A stretch of 64,000 bases of DNA, from assembly GCF_001613425.1 (NCBI RefSeq), contig NZ_BDCI01000023.1:372001-436000 (forward strand), in the 5' to 3' direction. The notes beneath the pieces are model-generated. The model ran no database searches. It worked only from the letters and a program-made list of their open reading frames with translations, and was not told where the DNA came from. Shown here in pieces: positions 54,685 to 62,530 of this stretch (position 1 is the stretch's first letter; each line of letters begins with the position of its first letter). The position numbers and the translations under genes are program-made. The stretch comes from Nocardia vulneris. Lineage in GTDB: Bacteria; Actinomycetota; Actinomycetes; Mycobacteriales; Mycobacteriaceae.

Positions 54685-55713
54685 TCAGACCACCCAGTTC
54701 TCGATCCAGTACCGCCAGATGAGCGGGGCGTAGCCGGCCAGCGGCGGGACCTTGATATCGGTGCCCGCCAGGGCCGCGGTGGTGTTGCGGCAATCGAACC
54801 AGCAGCTGAACTCGCTGTGCTCCAGCACCTCTCGGGGCACCCCGACGCGGGGGAGCAGCCAGCTCGCCCCGGGCACCTGTAAAGCCATGTCCAGTGCGCG
54901 TTTCGGCATCACCTCGACCAGGTGCGGCGCGCCCGCCTCGTCGGCGAACAGATTGAGCGCCTCGGCCACGCCCTGCCTGCGCGGGTCGATCAGGTGATAG
55001 GTCTGCTCGTTCGGGCCGGGCCGGTGCGCGAGATGATCCAGCGCGCGGGCCACGAAATCGACCGGCACCATGTTGGTTTCGCCGAGCTTGGGCACCAGCA
55101 CCGGCAGGATGCGCGGCAGCTGCGCGCCCATCCGGAGCAGCCGGAAGAAGTAGTACGGGCCGTCGATCCGATCGATCTCGCCGGTGCGGGAATGGCCGAT
55201 GACGATCGACGGACGATAGATCCGCCAGGGCAGTGCCGACGTGCGCACGATCCGCTCGGCCTCGAATTTGGCGCGCTGGGCCGGCGTGGTGAACTGCTGT
55301 CCCGCGTCGAACATGTCCTCGGTGAACAGGCCGGTCGCGGTACCGGCGATATCCACCGTCGAGACATGATGCAGCAGACCGGCTTTCAAGCTTTCCGCGA
55401 CGTCGACCAGATGTTTGGTGCCGTCGCCGCGCTCGGCTGTGTCGTAACTGGACGCCAGATGGAAGACATGATCGATCGTGCCGCGGTGGGCGGCCAGCCA
55501 GACCGGGTCGATACCCAGACCCGGGGCACCGAGGTCGCCGCGCACCGCCTGCACCCGATCGCCGCCGTCCCATTCCCGGGCACAGCAGGTGAACCGGTCG
55601 GCGGACTCGACGCCCGGCCGCACCAGCACATGGATATCGCCCTCGCGTTTCAGCAGCTCGGGGATGAGAAAACGACCGATGAACCCAGTTGCCCCGGTAA
55701 CCAGGTAGCCCAT
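54685..55713 (-). CDS. Extended short-chain dehydrogenase-like protein lacking the catalytic tyrosine
   Basis: The 342-residue NAD(P)-binding protein has TGATGFIG near residues 6-13 and the HVSTVDIAG strand carrying the conserved Ser/Thr. It resembles the acyl-reductase-like (male-sterility type) extended SDRs of mycolate-containing actinomycetes. The YxxxK motif reads A-Q-R-A-K: Ala145 stands where the catalytic Tyr is expected, with Lys149 retained. It may therefore bind a nucleotide without normal redox chemistry, or use another residue. No clear binding site precedes the ATG. Confidence 0.75.
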   Translation of the reverse strand: MGYLVTGATGFIGRFLIPELLKREGDIHVLVRPGVESADRFTCCAREWDGGDRVQAVRGDLGAPGLGIDPVWLAAHRGTIDHVFHLASSYDTAERGDGTKHLVDVAESLKAGLLHHVSTVDIAGTATGLFTEDMFDAGQQFTTPAQRAKFEAERIVRTSALPWRIYRPSIVIGHSRTGEIDRIDGPYYFFRLLRMGAQLPRILPVLVPKLGETNMVPVDFVARALDHLAHRPGPNEQTYHLIDPRRQGVAEALNLFADEAGAPHLVEVMPKRALDMALQVPGASWLLPRVGVPREVLEHSEFSCWFDCRNTTAALAGTDIKVPPLAGYAPLIWRYWIENWVV

Positions 55714-55789
55714 AGCCGATCAACATAGCTCATCGGCCGCGCCGCGTCTGCAGCCCAGACCCGGTGCGCCGACGGCGGTGCGCGCCTGC

Positions 55790-56611
55790 TCAGTCCGCGA
55801 AGACGGCCTTGCGCTTGGTCAGCATGGCGGTGGCCCCCTCGGCGAAGTCCGGGGACGTCAAAAGTTCGCTCTGCCCGGACTTTTCGGCGGCCAAGGCGGC
55901 GTCCAGGGAAGTCAGCGTCGCCTGGTTCAACGCCTGCTTGGTGAGCTCGAGGGCGCGGCGCGGGCCCGCGGCGAGCTTGGCGACCGCGGCCGCCACCTTC
56001 GCGTCGAGTTCGGCCTCGGGGACCACCGCGGTGAACAACCCCGCCGCTTTGGCCGCGGCAGCGGGCAGTCGCTCACCGAGCAGTGCCATCTCCGCCGCCA
56101 GCGTGCGGCCCGCGGCGGCCGCGATCATCGCGGCCGCGCCGCCGTCGGGCATCAACCCGATGTTGATGAACGCCAGCAGGAGATAGGCATCCTCGCTGGC
56201 GTAGATCAGATCGGCGGCCAGCGCGATGCCGACGCCGACCCCCGCGGCCGCCCCCTTCACCCGGACCACCACCGGGATCGGCGCGTCCACGATCGCCTTC
56301 ACCAGCCGGTTGGCCGCGTCCATCGTCATCTCGGGGGTGATGCCGCGCTGCGCCTCGGCCACCGAGGTGGACAGGTCGGCCCCGGTGCAGAAATCGCTGC
56401 CCTCGCCGGTCAGCACGATGACCCGCACGGAACGGTCGGTGGCCGCGGCGGCGATGGTGTCGCCGAGCGCGACCATGGTGTCGTAATCGACCGCGTTCTT
56501 GCGCTTCGGCTTGGTGAGGGTCACCCGGAGGACCTTGCCGTCCCGCACCGCCGAGAAACCCGCGGCAGGCCCGGAGGACGCGGTCACAGCCGCGGAATCT
56601 GTATTGCTCAT
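55790..56611 (-). CDS. Enoyl-CoA hydratase/isomerase family protein
   Basis: The 273-residue crotonase-fold protein has the oxyanion-hole segments GSDFCTGADLS and KGAAAGVGVGIALAADL, followed by NIGLMPDGGAA. It probably hydrates an enoyl-CoA in fatty-acid or similar catabolism. The two acidic residues of classical hydratases are not obvious at their usual places (P-D-G-G is present), so isomerase or other crotonase chemistry is possible. GGAG lies 6 nt before the ATG. It is divergent from the tandem TetR regulator across 129 bp containing a repeated TGGTTAACTT motif, which suggests direct control by that regulator. Confidence 0.85.
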   Translation of the reverse strand: MSNTDSAAVTASSGPAAGFSAVRDGKVLRVTLTKPKRKNAVDYDTMVALGDTIAAAATDRSVRVIVLTGEGSDFCTGADLSTSVAEAQRGITPEMTMDAANRLVKAIVDAPIPVVVRVKGAAAGVGVGIALAADLIYASEDAYLLLAFINIGLMPDGGAAAMIAAAAGRTLAAEMALLGERLPAAAAKAAGLFTAVVPEAELDAKVAAAVAKLAAGPRRALELTKQALNQATLTSLDAALAAEKSGQSELLTSPDFAEGATAMLTKRKAVFAD

Positions 56612-56656
56612 GTTCGCTCCTACGCTGCAACTCTGCGGCTATCGTGCCATGAATAC

Positions 56657-56685
56657 TGGTTAACTTTGCGAATTGTGGTTAACTT
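56657..56685. promoter_or_regulatory. Direct repeats TGGTTAACTT between a hydratase and a tandem TetR gene
   Basis: TGGTTAACTT occurs at 56657-56666 and 56676-56685, 19 bp apart, each containing the palindrome GTTAAC. The pair sits in the divergent intergenic region, 46 bp from the hydratase start and 56 bp from the regulator start. It is a good candidate for the double operator of a regulator that itself has two DNA-binding domains. Confidence 0.55.
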
Positions 56686-56740
56686 AGGTTCCATCGTCGG
56701 GCGCTGTCAACCAGCGCCGCCGAGCAGAACGGAGAGGTGC

Positions 56741-57961
56741 ATGGTCGCGGACCGCAGCGAGGTCGGCCTCGCTTCCGCGCGCCCTGATGCCGGACCCGTG
56801 CGCCGCCGGCCCAAGGATCGCAAGGTGCAGATCATCCGGGCCGCCGCGCGCGCGTTCAGCGACCGCGGGTACTACCCGGTCGGCGTGGACGAGATCGCCG
56901 CCGAGGTCGGGATCTCCGGTCCCGCGCTGTACCGGCACTTCACGAACAAATACGCGCTGCTCGTCGCGGCCGCGGAAGAGGGCGCGCGGCACCTGCTCAC
57001 TGTCGCCCGGGCCGCGGACGATCCGCAACTCGAACCCGCCGCCCGGCTGGACGCGCTGATCAGGGCGATCAGCGAGCACACCATCGAGATCCGCCGCGAG
57101 GCCGGGCTGTACCGCTGGGAGCGGCGCTACCTGGAACGCGAGGACCGGATCCGGATCCGCGAGATCTACGACGACCTGAACGCCACCCTGGCCGAACCCA
57201 TCGAGCAACTGCGTCCGGAAAGTCCGCCCGCCGACGTCGCGATGCTGGCTGCCGCGGTACTCAGTGCGATCGCCAGCATCTCCGCGCATCGCAGCGCGCT
57301 GTCCGGCGCCCGGCTGCTGCCGCTGCTGCGCGATATGGCGTGGGCGATCCTGCGCGCCGACCTGCCGCCCGCGCCGCCGGAGCCGGAGCCGGGCCCGGTC
57401 ACCCGGGGCCTGCCGGTCTCGTCGAAACGCGAACAGCTGCTCACCGAGGCGATCCGGATCTTCGGCCGCCAGGGCTATCACGAGGCGAGCATCGAGGAGA
57501 TCGGCGCGGCCGTCGGCATCAACGCGTCGAGCGTGTACCGCTACTTCGCCAGCAAGTCCGATCTGCTCGCCGCCGCCTTCTATCGGACCGGCGACCGGGT
57601 GGCGCTCGCGATCACCGAGGCGCTGGCCGAGGCGACCAGCCGAGCCGACGCCGTCCGCCGGATCGCCGAACGGCAGGCCAAACTCACCTTCCAGATGCCG
57701 GAGATCATGCCGGTCTACTACGCCGAGTTCAGCAATCTGCCCCCGGCCGAACAGCACAAGCTCCGGGCCATCCAACGCCAGAACGTGCTGGAGTGGGCCA
57801 ATCTGCTCGACGGCGACCCGACCGAGGCGCGGTTCCGGGTGCACGCCGCGATCGGTCAGGTGATCGATGTCGGCCGGTTGATCCGATTCGATTCGCGCCC
57901 AACGCAGCTCGCCCGCGTCACCGCGCTGATGGAAGCGGTGCTGCTGGGCCCTGCGGCTTAG
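56741..57961 (+). CDS. Tandem TetR-TetR fusion transcriptional regulator
   Basis: The 406-residue protein carries two complete TetR-type N-terminal HTH domains. The first (about residues 28-75) has FSDRGYYPVGVDEIAAEVGI and PALYRHFTNKYALL. The second (about 230-275) has FGRQGYHEASIEEIGAAVGI and SSVYRYFASKSDLL. Ligand domains follow each. A usual TetR has about 200 residues, so this is a head-to-tail fusion. The start is set by GGAGAGG 3-5 nt upstream; a frame open back to 55778 is only the antisense shadow of the hydratase gene. It probably represses the divergent enoyl-CoA hydratase. Confidence 0.85.
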   Translation: MVADRSEVGLASARPDAGPVRRRPKDRKVQIIRAAARAFSDRGYYPVGVDEIAAEVGISGPALYRHFTNKYALLVAAAEEGARHLLTVARAADDPQLEPAARLDALIRAISEHTIEIRREAGLYRWERRYLEREDRIRIREIYDDLNATLAEPIEQLRPESPPADVAMLAAAVLSAIASISAHRSALSGARLLPLLRDMAWAILRADLPPAPPEPEPGPVTRGLPVSSKREQLLTEAIRIFGRQGYHEASIEEIGAAVGINASSVYRYFASKSDLLAAAFYRTGDRVALAITEALAEATSRADAVRRIAERQAKLTFQMPEIMPVYYAEFSNLPPAEQHKLRAIQRQNVLEWANLLDGDPTEARFRVHAAIGQVIDVGRLIRFDSRPTQLARVTALMEAVLLGPAA

Positions 57962-57968
57962 GCCCGGT

Positions 57969-59501
57969 CTAGCTGCGTCTGCCGTGCCGCAGCCGGAAGA
58001 TGGCTCTGGCCAACCGCAGATGGCGCGGATGACGGTCGAAGGTGGACAGGTCGACTGGCGCCTTGTAGCGCTTGCGGGCGATGGCCAGGGTGTGGCTGAA
58101 CTCGCGTAGGCCCTGATCGCCGTGGCTGTGGCCCTGCCCGTATTCGCCGACGCCGCCGAACGGGAGCGCGGGAATGCCCGCGTAGGCCGAGGAGGAATTG
58201 ATGGTGACCACGCCCACCCGGAGCTGCTCGGCGAACTGCTCGATCTCGTGCACGTCCCTGGTGAACACCGAGACCGCGACGTCGGTGCCCACCGCGTTGA
58301 TGCGCTGGGCCGCGTCGTCCATGCTGGTCACCTTGTTCACGATCAGCACGGGACCGATGCCCTCGCCGGTGATCGCCGTGCTGTCCTCCGGGACCTCGGT
58401 GAGCACCACGGGTTCGATGTAGGGCTCGCGAATCGAATCGAGGCCGCCGACCACGGCGCGGCCGCCGCGGGCGAGCGCGTCGCGAATCTGCTTGCGCACC
58501 ACCTCGACCTGTGACTCCAGGATCATCGGGCCGTAGGACGCGCGCTTGTCCGCCCCCGGGCGGAGCTTGCTCGCCTGGGCGGCAACGAGTTCCAGGAACG
58601 GTTCGTACACCGACTCGGCGACGTAGGCGCGCTGGATGCCGGTGGCGTTCTGTCCCGCGTTGGCCATCGCGCCGAAAACCGCTGCCTCCGCGGCATCGTC
58701 GAGCTTCGCGTCGACGTGCACGACCATGCTGCCCTTGCCGCTGCGCTCGACCACCACCGGCGTCATCGTCTGGGTGCACAGCGCGATCACCTCGCGCGCG
58801 CCGGATTCCGAACCGGCATAGGCGATCTTGTCCACCTTGGCCCGGCACAGCGCGTTGCCGGTCCCGGTGTCGCCGGTAACCACTTGCAGCACCGGCTGAT
58901 TCGGCGCCAGCCTGGACCAGCTGTCGGCCAGCCAGACGCCGACCCCGGTGGTCAGCTCGTGCGGCTTGAACACCACCGTGTTGCCCGCGGCCATCGCGTA
59001 GGCGATCGAACCCATGGGCGTGAACACCGGGTTGTGCCAGGGGCCGAGCACGCCGATCACACCGAGCGGCAGATAGCCCACCGAGGCGCGCTGATTGCGG
59101 CTCAGCCAGCTGGACCCGAGCTTGTGCCTGCCGAGCGCGCGGCCGGCGTTGCGCGCCGCCCAGTCCAGGTTCTCGACCGCCAGCATCACCTCGATCGCCG
59201 CGTCCGCCTCCGGTTTTCCGGTTTCCTCGGACAGGATCTCGACCAATTCGCCTGCGCGGCGCGCGATATCGTGCTTCCAATCCAGCAGCCAGCGCTTGCG
59301 TCCGCTGAATCCCAGTTCGGCCCACCATTTTTCGGCCGAGCGCGCACCTCGTACCGTTCGGTTGATTTCACCCGCGCCCATGATGGCGTAGTTCCCGACG
59401 GTTTCGCCGGTGCGCGGATCGTAGGACGTCAGCACGTTCGGTCGGCCCGATCCTCCCGGCTGCGCTGCCACCCGGGGCTGCGCGGACTCGGCCATGATCA
59501 C
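57969..59501 (-). CDS. Aldehyde dehydrogenase-fold protein lacking the catalytic cysteine
   Basis: The 510-residue protein has the ALDH architecture: LGVIGVLGPWHNP, the NAD-binding stretch AGNTVVFKPHE, VERSGKG at the ELGGK position with the Glu kept, and NAGQNATG in place of NxGQxCxG. Ala286 (codon GCC, 58644-58646 on the plus strand) therefore replaces the catalytic nucleophile, which rules out normal aldehyde oxidation. Length and frame are intact. It converges with the tandem TetR gene, 7 bp between stops. It could be a dead paralogue kept for another role; no alternative function can be read. Confidence 0.82.
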   Translation of the reverse strand: MIMAESAQPRVAAQPGGSGRPNVLTSYDPRTGETVGNYAIMGAGEINRTVRGARSAEKWWAELGFSGRKRWLLDWKHDIARRAGELVEILSEETGKPEADAAIEVMLAVENLDWAARNAGRALGRHKLGSSWLSRNQRASVGYLPLGVIGVLGPWHNPVFTPMGSIAYAMAAGNTVVFKPHELTTGVGVWLADSWSRLAPNQPVLQVVTGDTGTGNALCRAKVDKIAYAGSESGAREVIALCTQTMTPVVVERSGKGSMVVHVDAKLDDAAEAAVFGAMANAGQNATGIQRAYVAESVYEPFLELVAAQASKLRPGADKRASYGPMILESQVEVVRKQIRDALARGGRAVVGGLDSIREPYIEPVVLTEVPEDSTAITGEGIGPVLIVNKVTSMDDAAQRINAVGTDVAVSVFTRDVHEIEQFAEQLRVGVVTINSSSAYAGIPALPFGGVGEYGQGHSHGDQGLREFSHTLAIARKRYKAPVDLSTFDRHPRHLRLARAIFRLRHGRRS

Positions 59502-59859
59502 CTCTCGCAGTATCGAAATCGGCGAGCGGACCGGTTACCGGCGGCCGCCGCGGACGAGTGAGTGTTCCCCCGAATAGCAGACTATGGTCGCCGGGACGGA
59601 CCGTAAAGGCTCCTTCGTCGCCACTGCGCTGCCCTCGAGCACGTCCACCAGCGCCGATTCGCCCGACGCCGGACCGAGATCGGTAAATGTGAGTAAGGAC
59701 ACAATTAACTCGGGGTCCAGTTGGGTACTGCGCGGGTGGCCCGGCCGGAACCCCACAGACCGGTAACATCACGCCCAGCGCTACGGATCACCATTCGGGA
59801 CGTATACGCGCGCGCTCCGGCGACCGAGAATCGCCGCAATTGCCGATAGTGGAGAGTTG
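59502..59859. other. Intergenic region before the ABC exporter operon
   Basis: About 360 bp lie between divergent genes. Short open frames of 60-73 codons exist on both strands, but none has a convincing binding site or recognisable motif. I see no IdeR-type box. The exporter promoter must lie here; GGAGAG at 59851-59856 is its ribosome binding site. Confidence 0.45.
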
Positions 59860-60843
59860 ATGCCGAGCTTGAACCAAGCAGATCTGCGTGCGAATGAGCC
59901 AGCGGTCCGTGTGGCGGATGTCCGGAAGTCGTTCGGCGACGTGCACGCACTGCAGGGCGTCAGCTTCGTCGCCGAGCGGGCCTCGGTGCTCGGCATCCTC
60001 GGCCCGAACGGTGCGGGCAAGACGACGATGGTGAAGATCCTGTCCACCCTGTTGCGCCCGGACTCCGGCACCGCGGTGGTCGCCGGGCACGACGTGCTGA
60101 AGGACCCGGCCGGGGTGCGGCGCTCGATCATGATGACCGGCCAGTACGCCGCCCTCGACGAGAACCTGTCCGGCCGGGAGAACCTGGAACTGTTCGGCAG
60201 GCTGATGGGACTGAGCAAGTCCGTCGCACGCAAGCGGGCCGACACCTTGCTCGAGGAGTTCGATCTGGTCGGCGCGGGCCGGCGGGCGGTGCGCCACTAC
60301 TCCGGCGGTATGCGCCGCCGGGTGGATATCGCCTGCGGTCTGGTGGTGCGACCCGAAGTGGTGTTCCTCGACGAACCGACCACCGGTCTCGATCCGCGCA
60401 GTCGTCAAGGCGTGTGGGATCTGGTCAACGCGCTCAAGGCGCAGGGCATCACGGTGTTGCTCACCACGCAGTACCTCGAGGAAGCCGACGTGCTCAGCGA
60501 CAACATCATCGTCATCGACAAGGGCACGGTGATCGCCGAGGGCACCGCCGACGAGCTCAAGGAGAAGACCGGCGGCAGCTACTGCGAGGTGGTGCCGCTG
60601 GATCCGACCAAACTGCAACTGACCGCGGACGCGCTCGGCGACCTGGTGCCCGCCGCGGTGCTGGCCGACCTCAACGGCAGCGACCGGCTCTCCATCCCGG
60701 CGCGCGACGGCGCGGCCACCCTCACCGAGGCGCTGCGCCGGCTGGACAGCGCGGGCATCCCGCTGGCCGATATCGCGCTGCGCAGGCCCTCGCTCGACGA
60801 TGTCTTCCTGTCCATCACCGGCCACGCGGGCGGCAAGTCGTGA
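59860..60843 (+). CDS. ABC exporter ATP-binding subunit (DrrA-like)
   Basis: The 327-residue ATPase has Walker A GPNGAGKTT near residue 49, the signature YSGGMRRR, Walker B VVFLDEPTTGLDP and the H-loop region LLTTQYLEEAD. The C-terminal extension ends with LRRPSLDDVFLSITGH, typical of the DrrA (daunorubicin-resistance) subfamily. It powers export of lipophilic compounds with the two permeases that follow in overlapping frames. The ATG at 59860 is preferred to the TTG just before it; GGAGAG lies 3 nt upstream. Confidence 0.92.
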   Translation: MPSLNQADLRANEPAVRVADVRKSFGDVHALQGVSFVAERASVLGILGPNGAGKTTMVKILSTLLRPDSGTAVVAGHDVLKDPAGVRRSIMMTGQYAALDENLSGRENLELFGRLMGLSKSVARKRADTLLEEFDLVGAGRRAVRHYSGGMRRRVDIACGLVVRPEVVFLDEPTTGLDPRSRQGVWDLVNALKAQGITVLLTTQYLEEADVLSDNIIVIDKGTVIAEGTADELKEKTGGSYCEVVPLDPTKLQLTADALGDLVPAAVLADLNGSDRLSIPARDGAATLTEALRRLDSAGIPLADIALRRPSLDDVFLSITGHAGGKS

Positions 60844-61664
60844 GCACTGCCACCGCTGCGGCGCCCGGCGCCGACGCGGCCATGCTGTTCGCCGACCTCC
60901 CCGCGGCCAAGCTGTCCTCGTTCGCCCAGTGGCGCGCGCTGACCGGCCGCATCGTCCGGACCATGGCCACCAAAGGGGAACTGATCGTCGCGGTGGTGAC
61001 GCCGCTGGTGTTCACCCTCGGCTTCTATCTGCCGCTGCGTTTCGTGATGAAGTTCCACGGCATCGACTACGCGCAGTACGTGATGCCGATCATCGTGTTG
61101 CAGACGATGGCGTTCACCATGATGTCGAACGCCCAGCTGTCCGCCTTCGAGGCGCTCACCGGTTTGAGCACCCGCATGCAGACCATGCCGATCGGCATGC
61201 TGGTCCCGCTGTCCGCGCGGATCGCGGCCGGACTGGTGCGCTCGGTCACCTCGCTCGCCGCGGCGATCCTGTTCGGCTATCTGATCGGTTTCCGGTTCGT
61301 CGCGGGCTTCGGTCAGGCCGTGCTGTTCTGCGCGTTCTCGCTGGCGGTCGGGACCACGCTGGCACTCGGCGCGGACGCGCTCGGCAGCCTGACCAAGAGC
61401 CCGGAATCGCTGAGCCAGGCCTTGACCCTGCCCACGTTGATTTTCGGCATGCTGTCCTGCGGTTTCGTCCCGGAAGGGCAGTTCCCCGAATGGATTCGCG
61501 GGTTCGTGCGTAATCAGCCGGTCTCCCAGTTCTCCTTCGCCCTGCGCGACATGGCGGCCGACGGGGTGACCTGGCAAGTGTTGTGGGTGCCATTGGTGTG
61601 GGTGAGCGGGCTCGCGCTGGTGTTCACCCCCTTGGCGATCTGGGCGAGTGTGAGGCGGTCATGA
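60840..61664 (+). CDS. ABC-2 type exporter permease (DrrB-like), first subunit
   Basis: The 274-residue membrane protein starts at a GTG overlapping the ATPase stop (GTGA), which indicates translational coupling. About six transmembrane helices are seen, with the ABC-2 features IVAVVTPLVFTLGFYLPL and the C-terminal FVRNQPVSQF. Together with the ATPase and the second permease it forms a DrrABC-like exporter. In mycolate-bearing actinomycetes such transporters move lipids or peptide products across the membrane. The substrate is not evident, and the operon is about 8 kb from the NRPS genes. Confidence 0.88.
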   Translation: MSTATAAAPGADAAMLFADLPAAKLSSFAQWRALTGRIVRTMATKGELIVAVVTPLVFTLGFYLPLRFVMKFHGIDYAQYVMPIIVLQTMAFTMMSNAQLSAFEALTGLSTRMQTMPIGMLVPLSARIAAGLVRSVTSLAAAILFGYLIGFRFVAGFGQAVLFCAFSLAVGTTLALGADALGSLTKSPESLSQALTLPTLIFGMLSCGFVPEGQFPEWIRGFVRNQPVSQFSFALRDMAADGVTWQVLWVPLVWVSGLALVFTPLAIWASVRRS

Positions 61665-62530
61665 CCAGTTCAGCGGAGGCGACCATGGCGCCGGCCGACC
61701 CCGAGCACCTCGCGTGGAACACGCCGTTGCCCGTGGTGACGGCGAAACCCGAGAGCGCGCTGGCCAATTGGGCCACGCACAGCCTGATCCAGTGCAAACG
61801 CCTGCTGCTGGTGTGGACACGCGACCCCGCGACCACGATCCAGACTCTGGTGTATCCGGCGCTGACGCTGTGGATGTTCCAGATCGTGCTCGGCCGCTCG
61901 ATCACCGGCTACACCGGTCAGCCGAGCATCTATGCCCAGGTGTCGTTGCTCACGCTGGTCGCCGCCATGTCCGGCGCGGTCGTGAGTGCGCTGGGTTTCA
62001 AGGGCGAGAAGATGACCGGCCTGCTCGGCCGGTTCTGGACCATGCCGATCCACCGGGCCGCCGGGCTCACCGGTCGACTGCTGGCCGAGGCGGTGCGCGT
62101 GCTGGTCACGACGCTGTTCGTGATCGTGGTGGGCCTGCTGCTCGGGTTCCGCTTCCTCAACGGGCCGCTCGCGGGTCTCGCGCTGATCGGGATTCCGGTG
62201 CTGTTCGGCGTCGCGTTCGCGGTGCTCGTCACCGCGCTGGCGACCATCACCGAGGGGGTGATGCTGGTGAACGTCATCGGCATCATCAACACCCTGCTGA
62301 TGTTCTTCAACACCGGTTTCGCCCCCGCCTTCGCCTATCCGAGGTGGTTGCAGGCCACGGTGCAGAACCAGCCGATGAGCTGTGCGATCGACGCGATGCG
62401 CGGGCTTTCCTACGGCGGACCGGTCGCCGAACCGCTGCTGAAGACGCTGCTGTGGACCCTGGGCGTGATCGTGGTGTGCACCTACCCCGCGATCCGCGGC
62501 TACCGCCGGGCCGCCGAGACCGGCGCCTGA
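61661..62530 (+). CDS. ABC-2 type exporter permease (DrrC-like), second subunit
   Basis: The 289-residue protein starts at ATG in an ATGA overlap with the first permease. It contains an N-terminal cytoplasmic stretch (LIQCKRLLLVWTRDPATTIQTLVYPAL) and about six membrane helices, ending with NQPMSCAIDAMRGL, again typical of ABC-2 permeases. It completes a heterodimeric exporter. Its last 31 bp overlap the 3' end of the lycopene cyclase gene on the other strand. Confidence 0.88.
   Translation: MTSSAEATMAPADPEHLAWNTPLPVVTAKPESALANWATHSLIQCKRLLLVWTRDPATTIQTLVYPALTLWMFQIVLGRSITGYTGQPSIYAQVSLLTLVAAMSGAVVSALGFKGEKMTGLLGRFWTMPIHRAAGLTGRLLAEAVRVLVTTLFVIVVGLLLGFRFLNGPLAGLALIGIPVLFGVAFAVLVTALATITEGVMLVNVIGIINTLLMFFNTGFAPAFAYPRWLQATVQNQPMSCAIDAMRGLSYGGPVAEPLLKTLLWTLGVIVVCTYPAIRGYRRAAETGA

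Noticed and set aside
55778..56740. Extended N terminus (321 residues) for the tandem TetR protein
   Set aside because: This part is antisense to the enoyl-CoA hydratase gene, lacks TetR features, and the ATG at 56741 has a GGAGAGG binding site.
59535..59766. Small open frames of 60-73 codons on both strands before the ABC exporter
   Set aside because: No binding site at the starts, no recognisable motif, and they overlap one another.
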